A stretch of DNA of 64,000 nucleotides, taken from positions 778,501 to 842,500 of the forward strand of contig NZ_JARVTG010000002.1 of NCBI RefSeq assembly GCF_029846635.1. Direction: 5' to 3'. The notes under the pieces were generated by a model. It saw only the letters and a list, made by a program, of their open reading frames with translations. It was not told where the DNA came from and ran no database searches. This DNA comes from Pokkaliibacter sp. MBI-7 (GTDB lineage: Bacteria; Pseudomonadota; Gammaproteobacteria; Pseudomonadales; Balneatricaceae). The translations under genes and the position numbers were made by a program. Shown here piece after piece: positions 15,759-27,874 of this stretch. The first letter of the stretch is position 1, and each line of letters begins with the position of its first letter.

Positions 15759-17450
15759 ATGATCATGACCACCCCAGCCTTTCTTTCCCTCACCTCAACG
15801 GCCGGTGTGCTGTTGATACTGGCGCTGGCCTTGCTGCCTGCACCATTACTTGGCCGCTGGATTCACCGTGTTTACGAACACCACCGTGCAGACATTGTCG
15901 AGCAGCGTCTGGCGCACTTGCTTGACTGGTCGGAGCAACAGAACTGGCGCAGCTACCTGCTCTATCTGCTGGTGTTCAATCTGCTGTGCTTCGTCCTGCT
16001 GTTTACGCTGTTACTGGCACAGGGCCATCTGCCGCTCAATCCGCAGCATCTGCCGGGGTTAAGTGCTGATCTGGCCTTCAATACCGCCGTCAGCTTTGTC
16101 AGCAATACCAACTGGCAGGCTTACAGCGGAGAAGACAGCCTGAGCTATCTGAGCCAGATGCTCGGCCTGTGCGTGCAGAACTTTGTCAGTGCGGCCACTG
16201 GCATGGCCGTGGCTATCGCCCTGTTCCGCGGGGTCGCGCGCCGCTCCAGTCACCGCGTCGGCCACTTTGGTCGTGACCTGTATCGGGGCGTGGTGTACCT
16301 GCTGCTGCCGCTGTCGTTGCTGCTGGCACTGGTGCTGATCTGGCAGGGCGTGCCGCAGAACTTCAATGCCTACCTGAGTGCCAGCACGCTCGATGGCGGT
16401 CAGCAGTGGATTCCCGGTGGTCCGGCTGCCTCGCAGATTGCCATCAAACAACTGGGCACCAACGGTGGTGGCTTCTTTGGCGTCAACTCTGCCCACCCCT
16501 TCGAGAACCCCACCCTGCTCAGCAATCTGCTGCAATGCGCGGCCATTCTGCTGATCCCGGCCGGGTTTGTGTTTGCCTTTGGTCACTACGTCAGGGATCG
16601 CCGTCAGGCGGTGGCGCTGTTTATCACCATGAGTACGCTGTTGCTGCTCGGCCTTGGCGTACTGCTCTGGTCGGAAGGTCGTCTCAGCCCGCTGCTGGCA
16701 TCACTGCAACTCAGCGATAGCCTCAACTGGGAAGGCAAGGAAAGCCGGTTCGGCATTGATCTCTCTGCACTCTGGACCGCCATGACCAGTGCCGCCTCCA
16801 ATGGCTCGGTCAATGCCATGCACGACAGCCTCAGCGCCTGGGGCGGGCTGGTGCCACTGGTCAATATTCTGCTGGGTGAGGTGATCTTCGGCGGCGTCGG
16901 TGCCGGGATGTACGGCATGCTGCTGTTTGTGCTGCTGGCCGTGTTTCTGTCGGGCCTGATGATTGGCCGCACGCCTGCCTATCTGGGTAAGAAAATTGAA
17001 GCGCGGGAAATCCAGTGGGCGCTGGTTGCCCTGCTGACCATGCCCCTGGGGATTCTGGTGCTGGGCAGCCTGACGGCGTTGCTGGGCGACCCGCAGGCCG
17101 TCACCAGCAACCCCGGCCCGCACGGCCTGAGCCAGTGGTTGTATGCCTATGCCTCTGCTACCGGCAACAACGGTTCGGCCTTCGCCGGTTTTGCCGCGGG
17201 GCAGCCGCTGCAAAACGTGTTACTGGGGCTGGCCATGCTGATTGGCCGTTACGGCGTCATTATCCCGGTGCTGGCCATTGCCGGTTCACTGGCCAGCAAA
17301 GCGCCACGTGCCGCCAGTACCGCCGAACTGCCCACTCACGGCCCACTGTTTATCGCCCTGCTGACCCTGTCATTGTGCCTGCTGGGTGCCCTCAACTTCT
17401 TCCCGGTACTGATGATGGGGCCGGTGGCAGAGGCGTTGTCACTTCCCTGA
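15759..17450 (+). CDS. kdpA: KdpA, potassium-binding/translocating subunit
   Basis: At 563 residues it has the usual length, with about ten membrane helices. It belongs to the superfamily of K+ transporters with four pore repeats. Visible selectivity-filter segments include SNTNWQAYSGE, GTNGGGFFGVNSAHPFENP and SATGNNGSAFAGF. It selects K+ and delivers it to the P-type ATPase KdpB. Two possible starts (15759 and 15765) are both after a weak GAGG site. Confidence 0.97.
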   Translation: MIMTTPAFLSLTSTAGVLLILALALLPAPLLGRWIHRVYEHHRADIVEQRLAHLLDWSEQQNWRSYLLYLLVFNLLCFVLLFTLLLAQGHLPLNPQHLPGLSADLAFNTAVSFVSNTNWQAYSGEDSLSYLSQMLGLCVQNFVSAATGMAVAIALFRGVARRSSHRVGHFGRDLYRGVVYLLLPLSLLLALVLIWQGVPQNFNAYLSASTLDGGQQWIPGGPAASQIAIKQLGTNGGGFFGVNSAHPFENPTLLSNLLQCAAILLIPAGFVFAFGHYVRDRRQAVALFITMSTLLLLGLGVLLWSEGRLSPLLASLQLSDSLNWEGKESRFGIDLSALWTAMTSAASNGSVNAMHDSLSAWGGLVPLVNILLGEVIFGGVGAGMYGMLLFVLLAVFLSGLMIGRTPAYLGKKIEAREIQWALVALLTMPLGILVLGSLTALLGDPQAVTSNPGPHGLSQWLYAYASATGNNGSAFAGFAAGQPLQNVLLGLAMLIGRYGVIIPVLAIAGSLASKAPRAASTAELPTHGPLFIALLTLSLCLLGALNFFPVLMMGPVAEALSLP

Positions 17451-17527
17451 TCACCCGCTTCTGACTGAACACACGGGCACGCGTTCACCCTTGTCACGTG
17501 CCCATTCATTCCTGAGAGGAACACAGC

Positions 17528-19678
<2,151 letters not shown>

Positions 19679-19696
19679 AGGCCGGAGGAAAACACC

Positions 19697-20332
19697 ATGA
19701 CGATACATACTCCCTGTGAACAGAACCCCACCCCTGAATCAGTCGCTGGGCAGACAACCATCGAGCACGGCAGCCGCTGGCAAAGTGCCATCAAAACCGC
19801 CTTTGCTTTGTGGCTGCTGGCTACAGTGGTCTGCGGATTGGCCTATCCGTTACTGATGACAGGCATCGGCCAGCTATTATTCCCCTGGCAGAGCAATGGC
19901 AGCCTGCTGTTCGACAGCCAGCACCAGCTGCGCGGCTCAGCGCTGCTGGGGCAGCAGTTCAGCGCAGCGGGCTACTTTCACGGCAGACCTTCTGCCTCCG
20001 ATTACAAAAATGGTGCAGCCAGTAATCTGGCGCAAAGCAACCCGGCGCTGGTGGCGGAGATCAGGCAACGTTATGCCTACTGGCACCAGCAGCGCCCTGA
20101 TCGGCCGGTGCCATCACAACTGGTGTATGCTTCTGCCAGCGGTCTGGACCCGGAGATTGATCTCAGCACCGCGCTGTATCAGGCGCCGCTGGTGGCAGCG
20201 GCGCGGCAGGTGCCGGTTACCGATGTGGAAGCGCTGGTGCAGCAGCTGGCACAACGCGCTGGGCGAGAGGAACCGATAGTCAATGTGCTGCAGCTGAATA
20301 TGGCGCTGGATAAGGTGCTTTCCGCCCGTTGA
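19697..20332 (+). CDS. kdpC: KdpC, accessory subunit of the K+-transporting ATPase
   Basis: The protein has 211 residues with one N-terminal membrane helix (ALWLLATVVCGLAYPLLMTG). The conserved periplasmic segments GSALLGQQFSAAGYFHGRPSAS, ASNLAQSNPAL and ASGLDPEIDLSTALYQAPLVA are present. KdpC stabilises the ATP-bound complex. GGAGG lies 8 nt before the ATG. After it come 248 bp with a GC-rich stem before kdpD. Confidence 0.95.
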   Translation: MTIHTPCEQNPTPESVAGQTTIEHGSRWQSAIKTAFALWLLATVVCGLAYPLLMTGIGQLLFPWQSNGSLLFDSQHQLRGSALLGQQFSAAGYFHGRPSASDYKNGAASNLAQSNPALVAEIRQRYAYWHQQRPDRPVPSQLVYASASGLDPEIDLSTALYQAPLVAAARQVPVTDVEALVQQLAQRAGREEPIVNVLQLNMALDKVLSAR

Positions 20333-20397
20333 TGAGACATTCGGGGCGAGTGACGTTAGTTCCATGGCAGTATCTGAGTTAGCAGGATAGTCGGCGT

Positions 20398-20435
20398 CCC
20401 CTCTCCCTAAATCCCTCTCCCACGAGGGGAGAGGG
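20398..20435. repeat. GC-rich inverted repeat (REP-like) in the kdpC-kdpD gap
   Basis: CCCCTCTCCC (20398-20407) pairs perfectly with GGGGAGAGGG (20426-20435), and a second CCCTCTCCC sits inside the loop. This motif style is common as an interspersed intergenic repeat in pseudomonad-like genomes. It may end or protect the kdpFABC message. Confidence 0.6.
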
Positions 20436-20580
20436 ACTTGTTCGAGTGCACTGAAAAATTGCCGTTTGCGTGACAGCTTGCTGGCCTGCTCCCGAGCACT
20501 GAACAGACTCCCTCGGTGCTTTGCTTAACCGGGGGGAAGCCATGCCATACCCATACGCCAATCCAAGGTGAGTAACGACG

Positions 20581-23229
20581 TTGAACCAGGATGACAGAGC
20601 CGATGCCCTGCTGGCACAGCTCAAGCACGAACAACCCGGCAAACTGACGGTGTTTCTCGGTGCAGCACCGGGAGTGGGGAAAACCTACGCCATGCTCAAC
20701 GCGGCCCTGCAGAAACAGGCCGAAGGCATCGGCGTCGTGACCGGCATAGTGGAAACCCACGGCCGCGAAGACACCGCCCGTCTGGCCAGACAACTGCCGC
20801 TGCACCCTCTCAGGGTAGAGGACTATCAGGGTATCCATCTGCAGGAACTGGATCTGGACGGCCTGCTGCAACGACGCCCTCCGCTGGTGCTGATCGACGA
20901 ACTGGCGCATAGCAATGTTGGCAGTGGCCGCCATCGCAAGCGTTTTCAGGATGTCGAAGAGCTGCTGGCTGCAGGGATTGATGTGTACACCACGGTCAAT
21001 ATCCAGCATATCGCCAGCCTTAATGACACGGTGGCAGGCATCACCGGCGTGCGGGTCAGAGAAACCGTACCCGACCGGCTGCTGGAACAGGCCAGTGAGA
21101 TCATTCTTGTCGACCTGCCGCCGCGAGAGCTGATTGGCCGCCTCAAGGCAGGCAAGGTCTATCTGCCGGAACAGGCCCGGGCCGCCATAGAAGCCTTCTT
21201 CAGCCTGCCCAACCTCACCGCATTACGCGAACTGTCGCTACGCACCGTGGCGGCACATGTCGATACCGAGTTCAAACAGAATCTGCAGGCGCAGGGGCTG
21301 CGCTCTGAGCAGGAAGTGCAGCCACGGCTGATGGTGTGCATTGATGCCGACACCGATGCCGAGCGGCTGATCCGCTTTGGCAAACAGCGTGCTGAACTGC
21401 GCCAGATGCCGTGGCTGGTGGTACATGTTGATCGTGGCCGCAGCCTTGATGAACAGGGCCAGCAGCGCCTGCGGCAGTCATTCCTGCTGGCAGAAGAGCT
21501 GGGTGCCCAGTGCCTGCGCCTGCAGGGCCGCGATGTCGCGGCAGAGCTGATGGCCTGTGCTGAGCGTCAGCACGTCAGCGATATTCTGCTGGGCCGGCAT
21601 CGCCCCCGTCGTGGCTGGCGCAAGCTGGTGCCTTATACCTCACGGCGGCTGCTCAAACATGGCCAGCAGTTCACCCTGACCTTTCTGGCCGGGGCCGAGC
21701 AGCCGCATCCGTCTCGCCCGTGGCGCCTGCGTGGCAGGGTGTCCGAGTATGTGCAGGCCAGCGTCATCATGCTGCTGGCCTTCTCTACCGCCATCGCCAT
21801 TGATCATGTGCTCGGCATCACCAATATCCTCATGGTGCTACTGGTCGGTGTGCTGATGGCGTCACTGCGCACCAGTGTCGGCCCTGCCCTGTTCAGCGCC
21901 CTGCTGGGTTTTATCGGCTTCAACTTCTTTTTTACCGAGCCGCGCTACACCCTGATGATGTTCCACCGTGAAGACATTCTGACCGTCAGCTTTTTTCTGA
22001 TCCTGTCGTCAGTGATCGGCAGCCTGACTGTACGCCTGCGCGAACAGATTCAGGCGCAGCGCTATGCCCAGGCCACCACCGATACCCTGTTCAGCCTCAG
22101 CCGTCAGCTAATGACGGCCGCCGATGAGAAAAGCATTCTGCTGTGTGGCCGTCGTTTTATCAGTGAATGGCTGAATGGCCCGGTCGTGGTGGTACGCGGT
22201 CGCTCGGAAGAGCAGCTGCAGCTGCTGGGCGATGCAGATACCCCCCTCCTCGAAGAGCGGGAATGGGCCACTGCGCGCTGGTCGTGGCAACGCGGCTTAC
22301 CCGCTGGTGCAGGTACCGATACCCTGAACAGCAGCCACTGGTGCTGGATGCCACTGGTTTCCGAGCGCGGTGTACTGGCACTGCTGGGTATTCAGTCGCC
22401 GCCCTGGCAGCCGGAGCGCAAAAGTCAGCTGGCAACGCTGATCCGCCAGCTGGTGCTGGCACTGGAACGGGCGCGTCTCAATGAAGATCTGGAAAGTGCC
22501 CGGATTCAGGGGGAAACCGAACAGCTCAAATCAGCCCTGCTCTCATCCGTTTCACACGACCTGCGGACGCCGCTGGCCAGCATGATCGGCGCCGTTTCCA
22601 GCCTGATTCATTATGAAGACAGACTGAGCCAGGATGATCGCCACAGCCTGCTGGAAACGACATTGCAGGAAGCCGAACGGCTTAACCGCTACATCCAGAA
22701 TCTGCTCGACATGACCCGACTGGGTTATGGCCGCATGAAACTGGAGCGTGACTGGGTCAGCCTTGATGACATCATCGCCTCGGCCCTGCAGCGCCTGCAT
22801 TCGGTACTCAGCCACTGTCGGGTCAGACTGCAAATCAGCCGTGACGTACCCCTGCTGTATGTGCACGCGGCGCTGATCGAACAGGCCATCATCAATATTC
22901 TGGAAAACGCTGCCCGCTTCTCGCCCGATCATGGCGAAATTCTGATCAGCGCTGCCATGCAGCACACCGAGCTGGTGTTGCAGATCAGTGATCAGGGGCC
23001 GGGCATCAGCGCCGAAGACCGCGAGCTGGTATTCGATATGTTCTATTCCGTGCAGAAAGGTGACCGTCAGGGTGGCGGCACCGGGCTCGGGCTGGCCATC
23101 TGTCAGGGTATGGTGGGCGCTCATGGTGGCAAGGTGGTTGCCCTGCCGGGGCCGGACCAGCGCGGCACCACCATGTCCATCCACTTGCCGCTGGAAAATC
23201 AGCCGCCACTCCCCGAAGATGACGACTGA
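20581..23229 (+). CDS. kdpD: KdpD, turgor/K+-sensing histidine kinase
   Basis: The protein has 882 residues. An N-terminal KdpD domain with Walker A FLGAAPGVGKTYAML is followed by a Usp-like domain (around 250-370). Four closely spaced membrane helices come next (about 395-495), then a GAF-like region, the HisKA box SSVSHDLRTPLASMIG (phospho-His about residue 659), and an HATPase domain with NILENAARFSPDHG and GGGTGLGLAIC. It senses K+ limitation and phosphorylates KdpE. The start is a TTG preceded by AAGGTGAG. No alternative ATG gives the full N-terminal domain. Confidence 0.96.
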   Translation: MNQDDRADALLAQLKHEQPGKLTVFLGAAPGVGKTYAMLNAALQKQAEGIGVVTGIVETHGREDTARLARQLPLHPLRVEDYQGIHLQELDLDGLLQRRPPLVLIDELAHSNVGSGRHRKRFQDVEELLAAGIDVYTTVNIQHIASLNDTVAGITGVRVRETVPDRLLEQASEIILVDLPPRELIGRLKAGKVYLPEQARAAIEAFFSLPNLTALRELSLRTVAAHVDTEFKQNLQAQGLRSEQEVQPRLMVCIDADTDAERLIRFGKQRAELRQMPWLVVHVDRGRSLDEQGQQRLRQSFLLAEELGAQCLRLQGRDVAAELMACAERQHVSDILLGRHRPRRGWRKLVPYTSRRLLKHGQQFTLTFLAGAEQPHPSRPWRLRGRVSEYVQASVIMLLAFSTAIAIDHVLGITNILMVLLVGVLMASLRTSVGPALFSALLGFIGFNFFFTEPRYTLMMFHREDILTVSFFLILSSVIGSLTVRLREQIQAQRYAQATTDTLFSLSRQLMTAADEKSILLCGRRFISEWLNGPVVVVRGRSEEQLQLLGDADTPLLEEREWATARWSWQRGLPAGAGTDTLNSSHWCWMPLVSERGVLALLGIQSPPWQPERKSQLATLIRQLVLALERARLNEDLESARIQGETEQLKSALLSSVSHDLRTPLASMIGAVSSLIHYEDRLSQDDRHSLLETTLQEAERLNRYIQNLLDMTRLGYGRMKLERDWVSLDDIIASALQRLHSVLSHCRVRLQISRDVPLLYVHAALIEQAIINILENAARFSPDHGEILISAAMQHTELVLQISDQGPGISAEDRELVFDMFYSVQKGDRQGGGTGLGLAICQGMVGAHGGKVVALPGPDQRGTTMSIHLPLENQPPLPEDDD

Positions 23230-23259
23230 TGTTAACCCTGCCGGACACCGTACCCTGTC

Positions 23260-23955
23260 ATGAATAACAACCGCGTTCTGATCATCGATGACGAGCCACA
23301 GATCATCCGTTTTCTCAGGATTGCCCTGCAGTCAGAAGGCTATGAGGTTCTGAGTGCAGAGAACGGCAGTGAAGGTATTCGTCAGGCTGCGCTGGGTAAT
23401 CCGGCCCTGATCGTGCTGGATCTCGGCCTGCCGGACATGGACGGCACCGAGGTGCTGAAGCGGCTGCGAGAATGGAGCCAGACGCCGGTGCTGGTGCTGT
23501 CTGTCCGCTCGCGGGAGGACGACAAGGTGCAGGCGCTGGATGCGGGCGCCCATGACTACGTCACCAAACCTTTCGGCATTCAGGAGTTTATGGCACGGGT
23601 ACGGGTGCTGCTGCGTAACCGTCCGCAAGCCGACGCCGTGCAGGATGTACAACAGGTGGCCATTGGTGAGTTGCTGCTGGATTTCGTCCACCGCCGCATC
23701 ACGCTGGCGGGAGAAGAGCTGCACCTGTCCCGCAAGGAGTACGCCATGCTGACGCTGCTGGCACGGCACCTTGATCAGGTCGTCACCCAGCAGTTTCTGC
23801 TGGAGCAACTGTGGGGCAAGGTCCACCGTGATGACAGCCACTATCTGCGTATTCTGGTGGGCCGCCTGCGGCAGAAACTGGGCGATGACCCGGCCCAGCC
23901 CCGTTATATCCGGACTGAGCAGGGAGTGGGTTATCGGCTGTGTTCAGGCTTATGA
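23260..23955 (+). CDS. kdpE: KdpE, response regulator for kdpFABC
   Basis: The protein has 231 residues. The receiver domain has the acidic pair at DDEP, the phospho-acceptor D54 in LIVLDLGLPD, and the conserved VTKPFG lysine. The C-terminal OmpR-type winged helix includes LHLSRKEYAMLTLLARH and HYLRILVGRLRQKLG. It should bind the T-rich box upstream of kdpF. It lies 30 bp after kdpD and ends 17 bp from the convergent MFS gene. Confidence 0.96.
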   Translation: MNNNRVLIIDDEPQIIRFLRIALQSEGYEVLSAENGSEGIRQAALGNPALIVLDLGLPDMDGTEVLKRLREWSQTPVLVLSVRSREDDKVQALDAGAHDYVTKPFGIQEFMARVRVLLRNRPQADAVQDVQQVAIGELLLDFVHRRITLAGEELHLSRKEYAMLTLLARHLDQVVTQQFLLEQLWGKVHRDDSHYLRILVGRLRQKLGDDPAQPRYIRTEQGVGYRLCSGL

Positions 23956-23972
23956 ACACAGTCAATCCTTCG

Positions 23973-25307
23973 TTAACCCGATGCCAGTTCAGCCTGTCGG
24001 TAGCGGCTACGCATACCTGCCAGTATGGCAATGGCTAGGGCAGCGAAAACAAACACCAGCGCAAATAACCGGTACAGACCTGCTGCCTGCCAGGCATGAT
24101 CCAGCAGATAGCCAGCCGCAATTGGCGACAGTATCGCTCCTGCCCGGCCCACGCCAATTGCCCAACCCAGTGCGGTCACCCGCTGCCGGGTGCTGTAGAG
24201 GCTGGGGGTCAGGGCATAGACCCCGGCAATGCTGCCGTTAACCAGAATACCGATCAGCAGCGCGAGGGAATACGCCAGTGACAGGGATGAAGTGGAAGAC
24301 ACAAACAGGGTCAGTGCCAGTGCATTGGCCAGCAGATAGACCACAAGCAGTCTGGGTAACGCCACTCTGGAAGACAACAGCCCGATCAGGGTGGTACCAA
24401 CAATTCCACCGAGGTTCAGCAGCACCCCCCCCGTGATGCCCTGTGACGCCGACAGCCCTGCGGAAGTCAGCAGTTTTGGCGTCCAGCTCATCACGAAATA
24501 GAAGCCGAACATCACCAGAAAGAAGGTCAGCCAGATCAGCAGCGTGGTGCTGCGTAACTTTGTACCGAACAGCTGTGCCAGCATGTTGCGATTGTCACCT
24601 GTAGTCTTCTCCGGCTCAGGTTTCGCGGTTAGTACCTCCCTCCCCAGTCGTCTGAGAATCGTGTTGATACGTTCAAGTGCGTTGTCAGCGTCACTGTGGG
24701 CCAGATAATCCAGTGACTCCGGCAGAAGCAACATCAGCAGCGGCAACAACAGTAACGTGATTACGCCGCCGTAGAAAAACACCGATGGCCAGCCAAGATC
24801 GGGAATGATCTTCGCCGCGGCGAATCCTCCCAGCGTTGCTCCCAATGCATAGGCCGTCGACTGCAGACTGATCGCCAGACCGCGCCAGCGCTTGTTGGCG
24901 TACTCCCCGGCAATGACATAACTGCTGGCGAGAATGCCGCCAATACCCAGCCCGGTCAGCAGTCGCAGGCACCCAAGCAGAACCGGATTTGGCGCGAAGG
25001 ACGACAGCAGCATGCCGATACCGGCGATGGCAACACAGAGCAGAATGATCGGGCGACGGCCGAGGCGATCTGCCCACGGGGCGATAAACAGTGAGCCCAG
25101 TGCCATCCCCACCAGACCGGCACTCAGCAGATAGCCGAGCTGCACCGCCGTCAGGGACCACTGGCTGGAAACAGCGGCGGCCGTAAAGGCCATAACCAGT
25201 ACATCGAAACCGTCCAGCATATTGATCAATATGCACAGACCAATTACGACCCATTGATATGGGCTCATTGGACTTTCGGAAATGATATGCACAGGTGTAT
25301 TTTTCAT
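23973..25307 (-). CDS. MFS transporter, AAHS-like aromatic acid importer
   Basis: This 444-residue, 12-helix protein is related to PcaK/BenK. The helix-1 motif NMLDGFDVLVMAFTA and loop motif PWADRLGRRPII are present, with a central loop of about 50 residues (ESLDYLAHSDADNALER) and the C-terminal GWAIGVGRAGAILSP motif. It probably imports an aromatic carboxylate such as vanillate for the oxygenase/reductase pair just upstream on the same strand (gap 146 bp). It converges with kdpE. Confidence 0.9.
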   Translation of the reverse strand: MKNTPVHIISESPMSPYQWVVIGLCILINMLDGFDVLVMAFTAAAVSSQWSLTAVQLGYLLSAGLVGMALGSLFIAPWADRLGRRPIILLCVAIAGIGMLLSSFAPNPVLLGCLRLLTGLGIGGILASSYVIAGEYANKRWRGLAISLQSTAYALGATLGGFAAAKIIPDLGWPSVFFYGGVITLLLLPLLMLLLPESLDYLAHSDADNALERINTILRRLGREVLTAKPEPEKTTGDNRNMLAQLFGTKLRSTTLLIWLTFFLVMFGFYFVMSWTPKLLTSAGLSASQGITGGVLLNLGGIVGTTLIGLLSSRVALPRLLVVYLLANALALTLFVSSTSSLSLAYSLALLIGILVNGSIAGVYALTPSLYSTRQRVTALGWAIGVGRAGAILSPIAAGYLLDHAWQAAGLYRLFALVFVFAALAIAILAGMRSRYRQAELASG

Positions 25308-25453
25308 TATATCGTCTCCCCACTGCTATCACAGGTAAGGATACTATCTGGTATTTTCTTGCATGGGTCTTCCGCAGGAATATTCATTTATAGCCACCTC
25401 TTTTTGTTGTTATTGATTGTGCTGCCAATGTATTAGTCGGGTAATTCTTGACG

Positions 25454-26518
25454 TTATTCTTTCATGCAAAGGCGCTGTATCATTCTCCTTGCCCGGTTAG
25501 CACCGACATCCACATGAATATCAATCATCGAAGGATGATCAAACTGACAGATATTGTTGTATTGCGCTTCAATAACGACTTTGTCTTCATCGAACGTGAA
25601 TTTCGTTTGGTCCACGACTTTCTGCAGTGTTTCCTGCAGGTTTTCTTTGGGATTGGTCGCTATGGTCCAGAAGTAATGACTGGTGGTTGCCGTTTCCGGT
25701 GTGACACCATGGAAACCACGCATATGGAAGCCACCCCTTTCAGGGTCATCAACAGATTCCGACCCAGCATCAACGGCACCAGTCCAGATTCTCAGATGGG
25801 TGACACGGAATTCGATTTCCTGCCAGCGATCCACCTTATCCCTGAAGGGGTAGGCCGCAACATAGGTCGGCGGCGGTACAGAATCGAGCATGTGACGTTT
25901 GACCGTCACCGTTTCGCCCTGCTCCTCCACTGTCATCCGGGCATTCATGTGGGTTCTGGCATCACCACCGATGGTGTGCAGATGGACGTAGCCGAGGTGA
26001 CTGAGATCCAGCAGGTTATCGTGGATCAGCTGATAAGGCGCGTCGTAGTGGTAAACATCACCCTTGTACAGATACTTGCCACTGCTGTGCACATCGTACC
26101 GTGGTGGCTGGTGTGCAGGCGCCGCCCCGACATCGTGGCCGAACCACATCCAGACCAGATCGTCCTGCTCACACACCACATACGAACGCACACGGGCTTT
26201 GGCGGGAATCTTCAGCTGGCCAGGGATATCAACGCAGCTGCCCTGCTGATCAAACAGCAAACCGTGATAGCCGCAACGAATACCGTCGGCCTCCACGGTT
26301 CCCCTGGAAAGCGGCAGAGCCCGATGGCAGCACCGGTCTTCCAGCGCCGCCACCTCGCCTGCCGCGGTACGAAACATCACCACCGGATGGCTCAGTAACG
26401 TGCGAGCCAGTGGCTGTTGTGTCACTTCCCAGGCATGGGCCGCCACATACCACTGATCCAGTGGGAAAGGCATTGGCTCGCTGGCCAGGGATTGGGGCTG
26501 ATACATAGCAACGGTCAC
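25454..26518 (-). CDS. Rieske non-heme iron oxygenase, VanA-like (vanillate O-demethylase oxygenase type)
   Basis: The protein has about 354 residues. The N-terminal Rieske [2Fe-2S] centre is CCHRALPL...CGYHGL (C-x-H and C-x2-H). The catalytic iron site is DNLLDLSHLGYVHLH (D-x2-H-x4-H), typical of the vanillate demethylase/phenylpropionate-type oxygenases. These enzymes demethylate or hydroxylate aromatic acids using electrons from a partner reductase, here the VanB-like protein encoded directly upstream. I chose the GTG at 26518 because AGGAG lies 7 nt before it; the ATG at 26506 gives the more usual MYQPQ start but has no site. The substrate could be vanillate, a methoxybenzoate, or another aromatic acid. 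Confidence 0.85.
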   Translation of the reverse strand: MTVAMYQPQSLASEPMPFPLDQWYVAAHAWEVTQQPLARTLLSHPVVMFRTAAGEVAALEDRCCHRALPLSRGTVEADGIRCGYHGLLFDQQGSCVDIPGQLKIPAKARVRSYVVCEQDDLVWMWFGHDVGAAPAHQPPRYDVHSSGKYLYKGDVYHYDAPYQLIHDNLLDLSHLGYVHLHTIGGDARTHMNARMTVEEQGETVTVKRHMLDSVPPPTYVAAYPFRDKVDRWQEIEFRVTHLRIWTGAVDAGSESVDDPERGGFHMRGFHGVTPETATTSHYFWTIATNPKENLQETLQKVVDQTKFTFDEDKVVIEAQYNNICQFDHPSMIDIHVDVGANRARRMIQRLCMKE

Positions 26519-26686
26519 GGTTGTTCTCCTATTGGCTGTGCAATCTGTCTGCGCTGCCGAACAGCGAGTCAAAAAGCAGGATGAAAATGCTCATTCAGTG
26601 CATCAATCTGTGCTTTTTTTCCTGCTCTCCGGGCTCCGGGAGCATTTCCCTGTTTCGGCGGCGGCAATAACGTTTTCTGCGAACGG

Positions 26687-27640
26687 TTAAAGGTCGAGCA
26701 CCAGCCGGGGGCTGAATGATCGTGAACAACAGGGGGTAAAGCAGTTATTGGCTTGTCTTTCCTGCGCAGTGAGAAACTGATCACGATGATCCGGTTGCCC
26801 TTCCAGCACCGGGATCAGGCAGCTGCCGCAGACGCCCTGTTCACAGGAGCTGGCTACCTCCACGCCTGCCTCTAAAAGCATTTCCAGAACGGTGCGCGCT
26901 GCTGGAATGGCGATCACCCGCTGTGACTGGCGCAGCTCCACTTCAAAAGCCGGGTCCTGCGCAGTTGTCGTAACGGGGGCTGAAAAATACTCCCGATGCA
27001 GCGCATCCTCATGCCAGCCGCGGCCACGCGCTTCATTCAGAACAAAGTCCATGAAGCCTGTCGGGCCACAGATATAAAGCTGCTGTGACGGACTCGGTGT
27101 ACCGAGCAGTTGTGGCAGATCGAGTCGCTGAGAAGTAGGGCCGTCATCCAGATGAAAATGGACAGCGTTGGCAAAGGGGCTGTGACGCAACTGCTGTACA
27201 AACGCCAGCCGGGCCGCCGTTCTGCCGCAGTAATGCAGGGCAAAGGACTTGCCCTGCGCATACAGATGGTGCGCCATGGCCAGCATCGGGGTAATGCCAA
27301 TCCCGCCGGCAAATAGCAGATAGTGTTCTGCTCCGCCATCCAGCTCGAAAAGGTTACGTGGCAGGCCGATAGTGATGAGATCCCCTTCTTCTATGCTATC
27401 GTGCATAGCCTTTGATCCGCCGCGCGATGTGGGCTCATTCAATACCGCAATGACATAGCGATGCGTTTCGCCCGGTGGATTGCACAGTGAATACTGGCGG
27501 ACTAAGCCCGGTCTGATATGAATATCGATATGAGCTCCGGCAGTAAATGCTGGCAATTCATCGCCAGCAGGAGAAACCAGCTCAAAGCTGGTAATTCCTT
27601 CTGCCTCTTTCAGTTTGCGATTTACTTTTATTTTATGCAT
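26687..27640 (-). CDS. VanB-like oxidoreductase (flavin reductase plus ferredoxin)
   Basis: The protein has 317 residues. An N-terminal flavin-binding barrel with RQYSLCNPP is followed by a NAD-binding domain (YLLFAGGIGITPML, then LYICGPTGFMDFV). The C-terminal plant-type ferredoxin has C-x4-C-x2-C (SCEQGVCGSC) and a final cysteine in NNCFTPC. It transfers electrons from NAD(P)H to the Rieske oxygenase encoded downstream on the same strand. The gap to that gene is 168 bp, longer than is usual in vanAB. It is divergent from the MarR gene. Confidence 0.9.
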   Translation of the reverse strand: MHKIKVNRKLKEAEGITSFELVSPAGDELPAFTAGAHIDIHIRPGLVRQYSLCNPPGETHRYVIAVLNEPTSRGGSKAMHDSIEEGDLITIGLPRNLFELDGGAEHYLLFAGGIGITPMLAMAHHLYAQGKSFALHYCGRTAARLAFVQQLRHSPFANAVHFHLDDGPTSQRLDLPQLLGTPSPSQQLYICGPTGFMDFVLNEARGRGWHEDALHREYFSAPVTTTAQDPAFEVELRQSQRVIAIPAARTVLEMLLEAGVEVASSCEQGVCGSCLIPVLEGQPDHRDQFLTAQERQANNCFTPCCSRSFSPRLVLDL

Positions 27641-27874
27641 GAGAATATCCCCACCACAGAAATGCAGTGTTAATCTTTTTTCTGAACGGGTATTACTGGT
27701 TATTGGTCGTCAATAACGATGAGGAGATATGGAGATGGCATCACGGTTCATTTGTTCACCCATATTATTCTTATCAGTATTAAATACAGGATGAGTTTCC
27801 TGTCTGTTGGCCTATCCTACGCCAGTTAGTTGCGGTGTCAACCAATAAAGTCCTATTACCGATGAAGGGAAACC

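Noticed and set aside
25448..26398. 316-codon frame antisense to the Rieske oxygenase
   Set aside because: The opposite strand encodes clear Rieske and iron motifs; the antisense reading has no domain.
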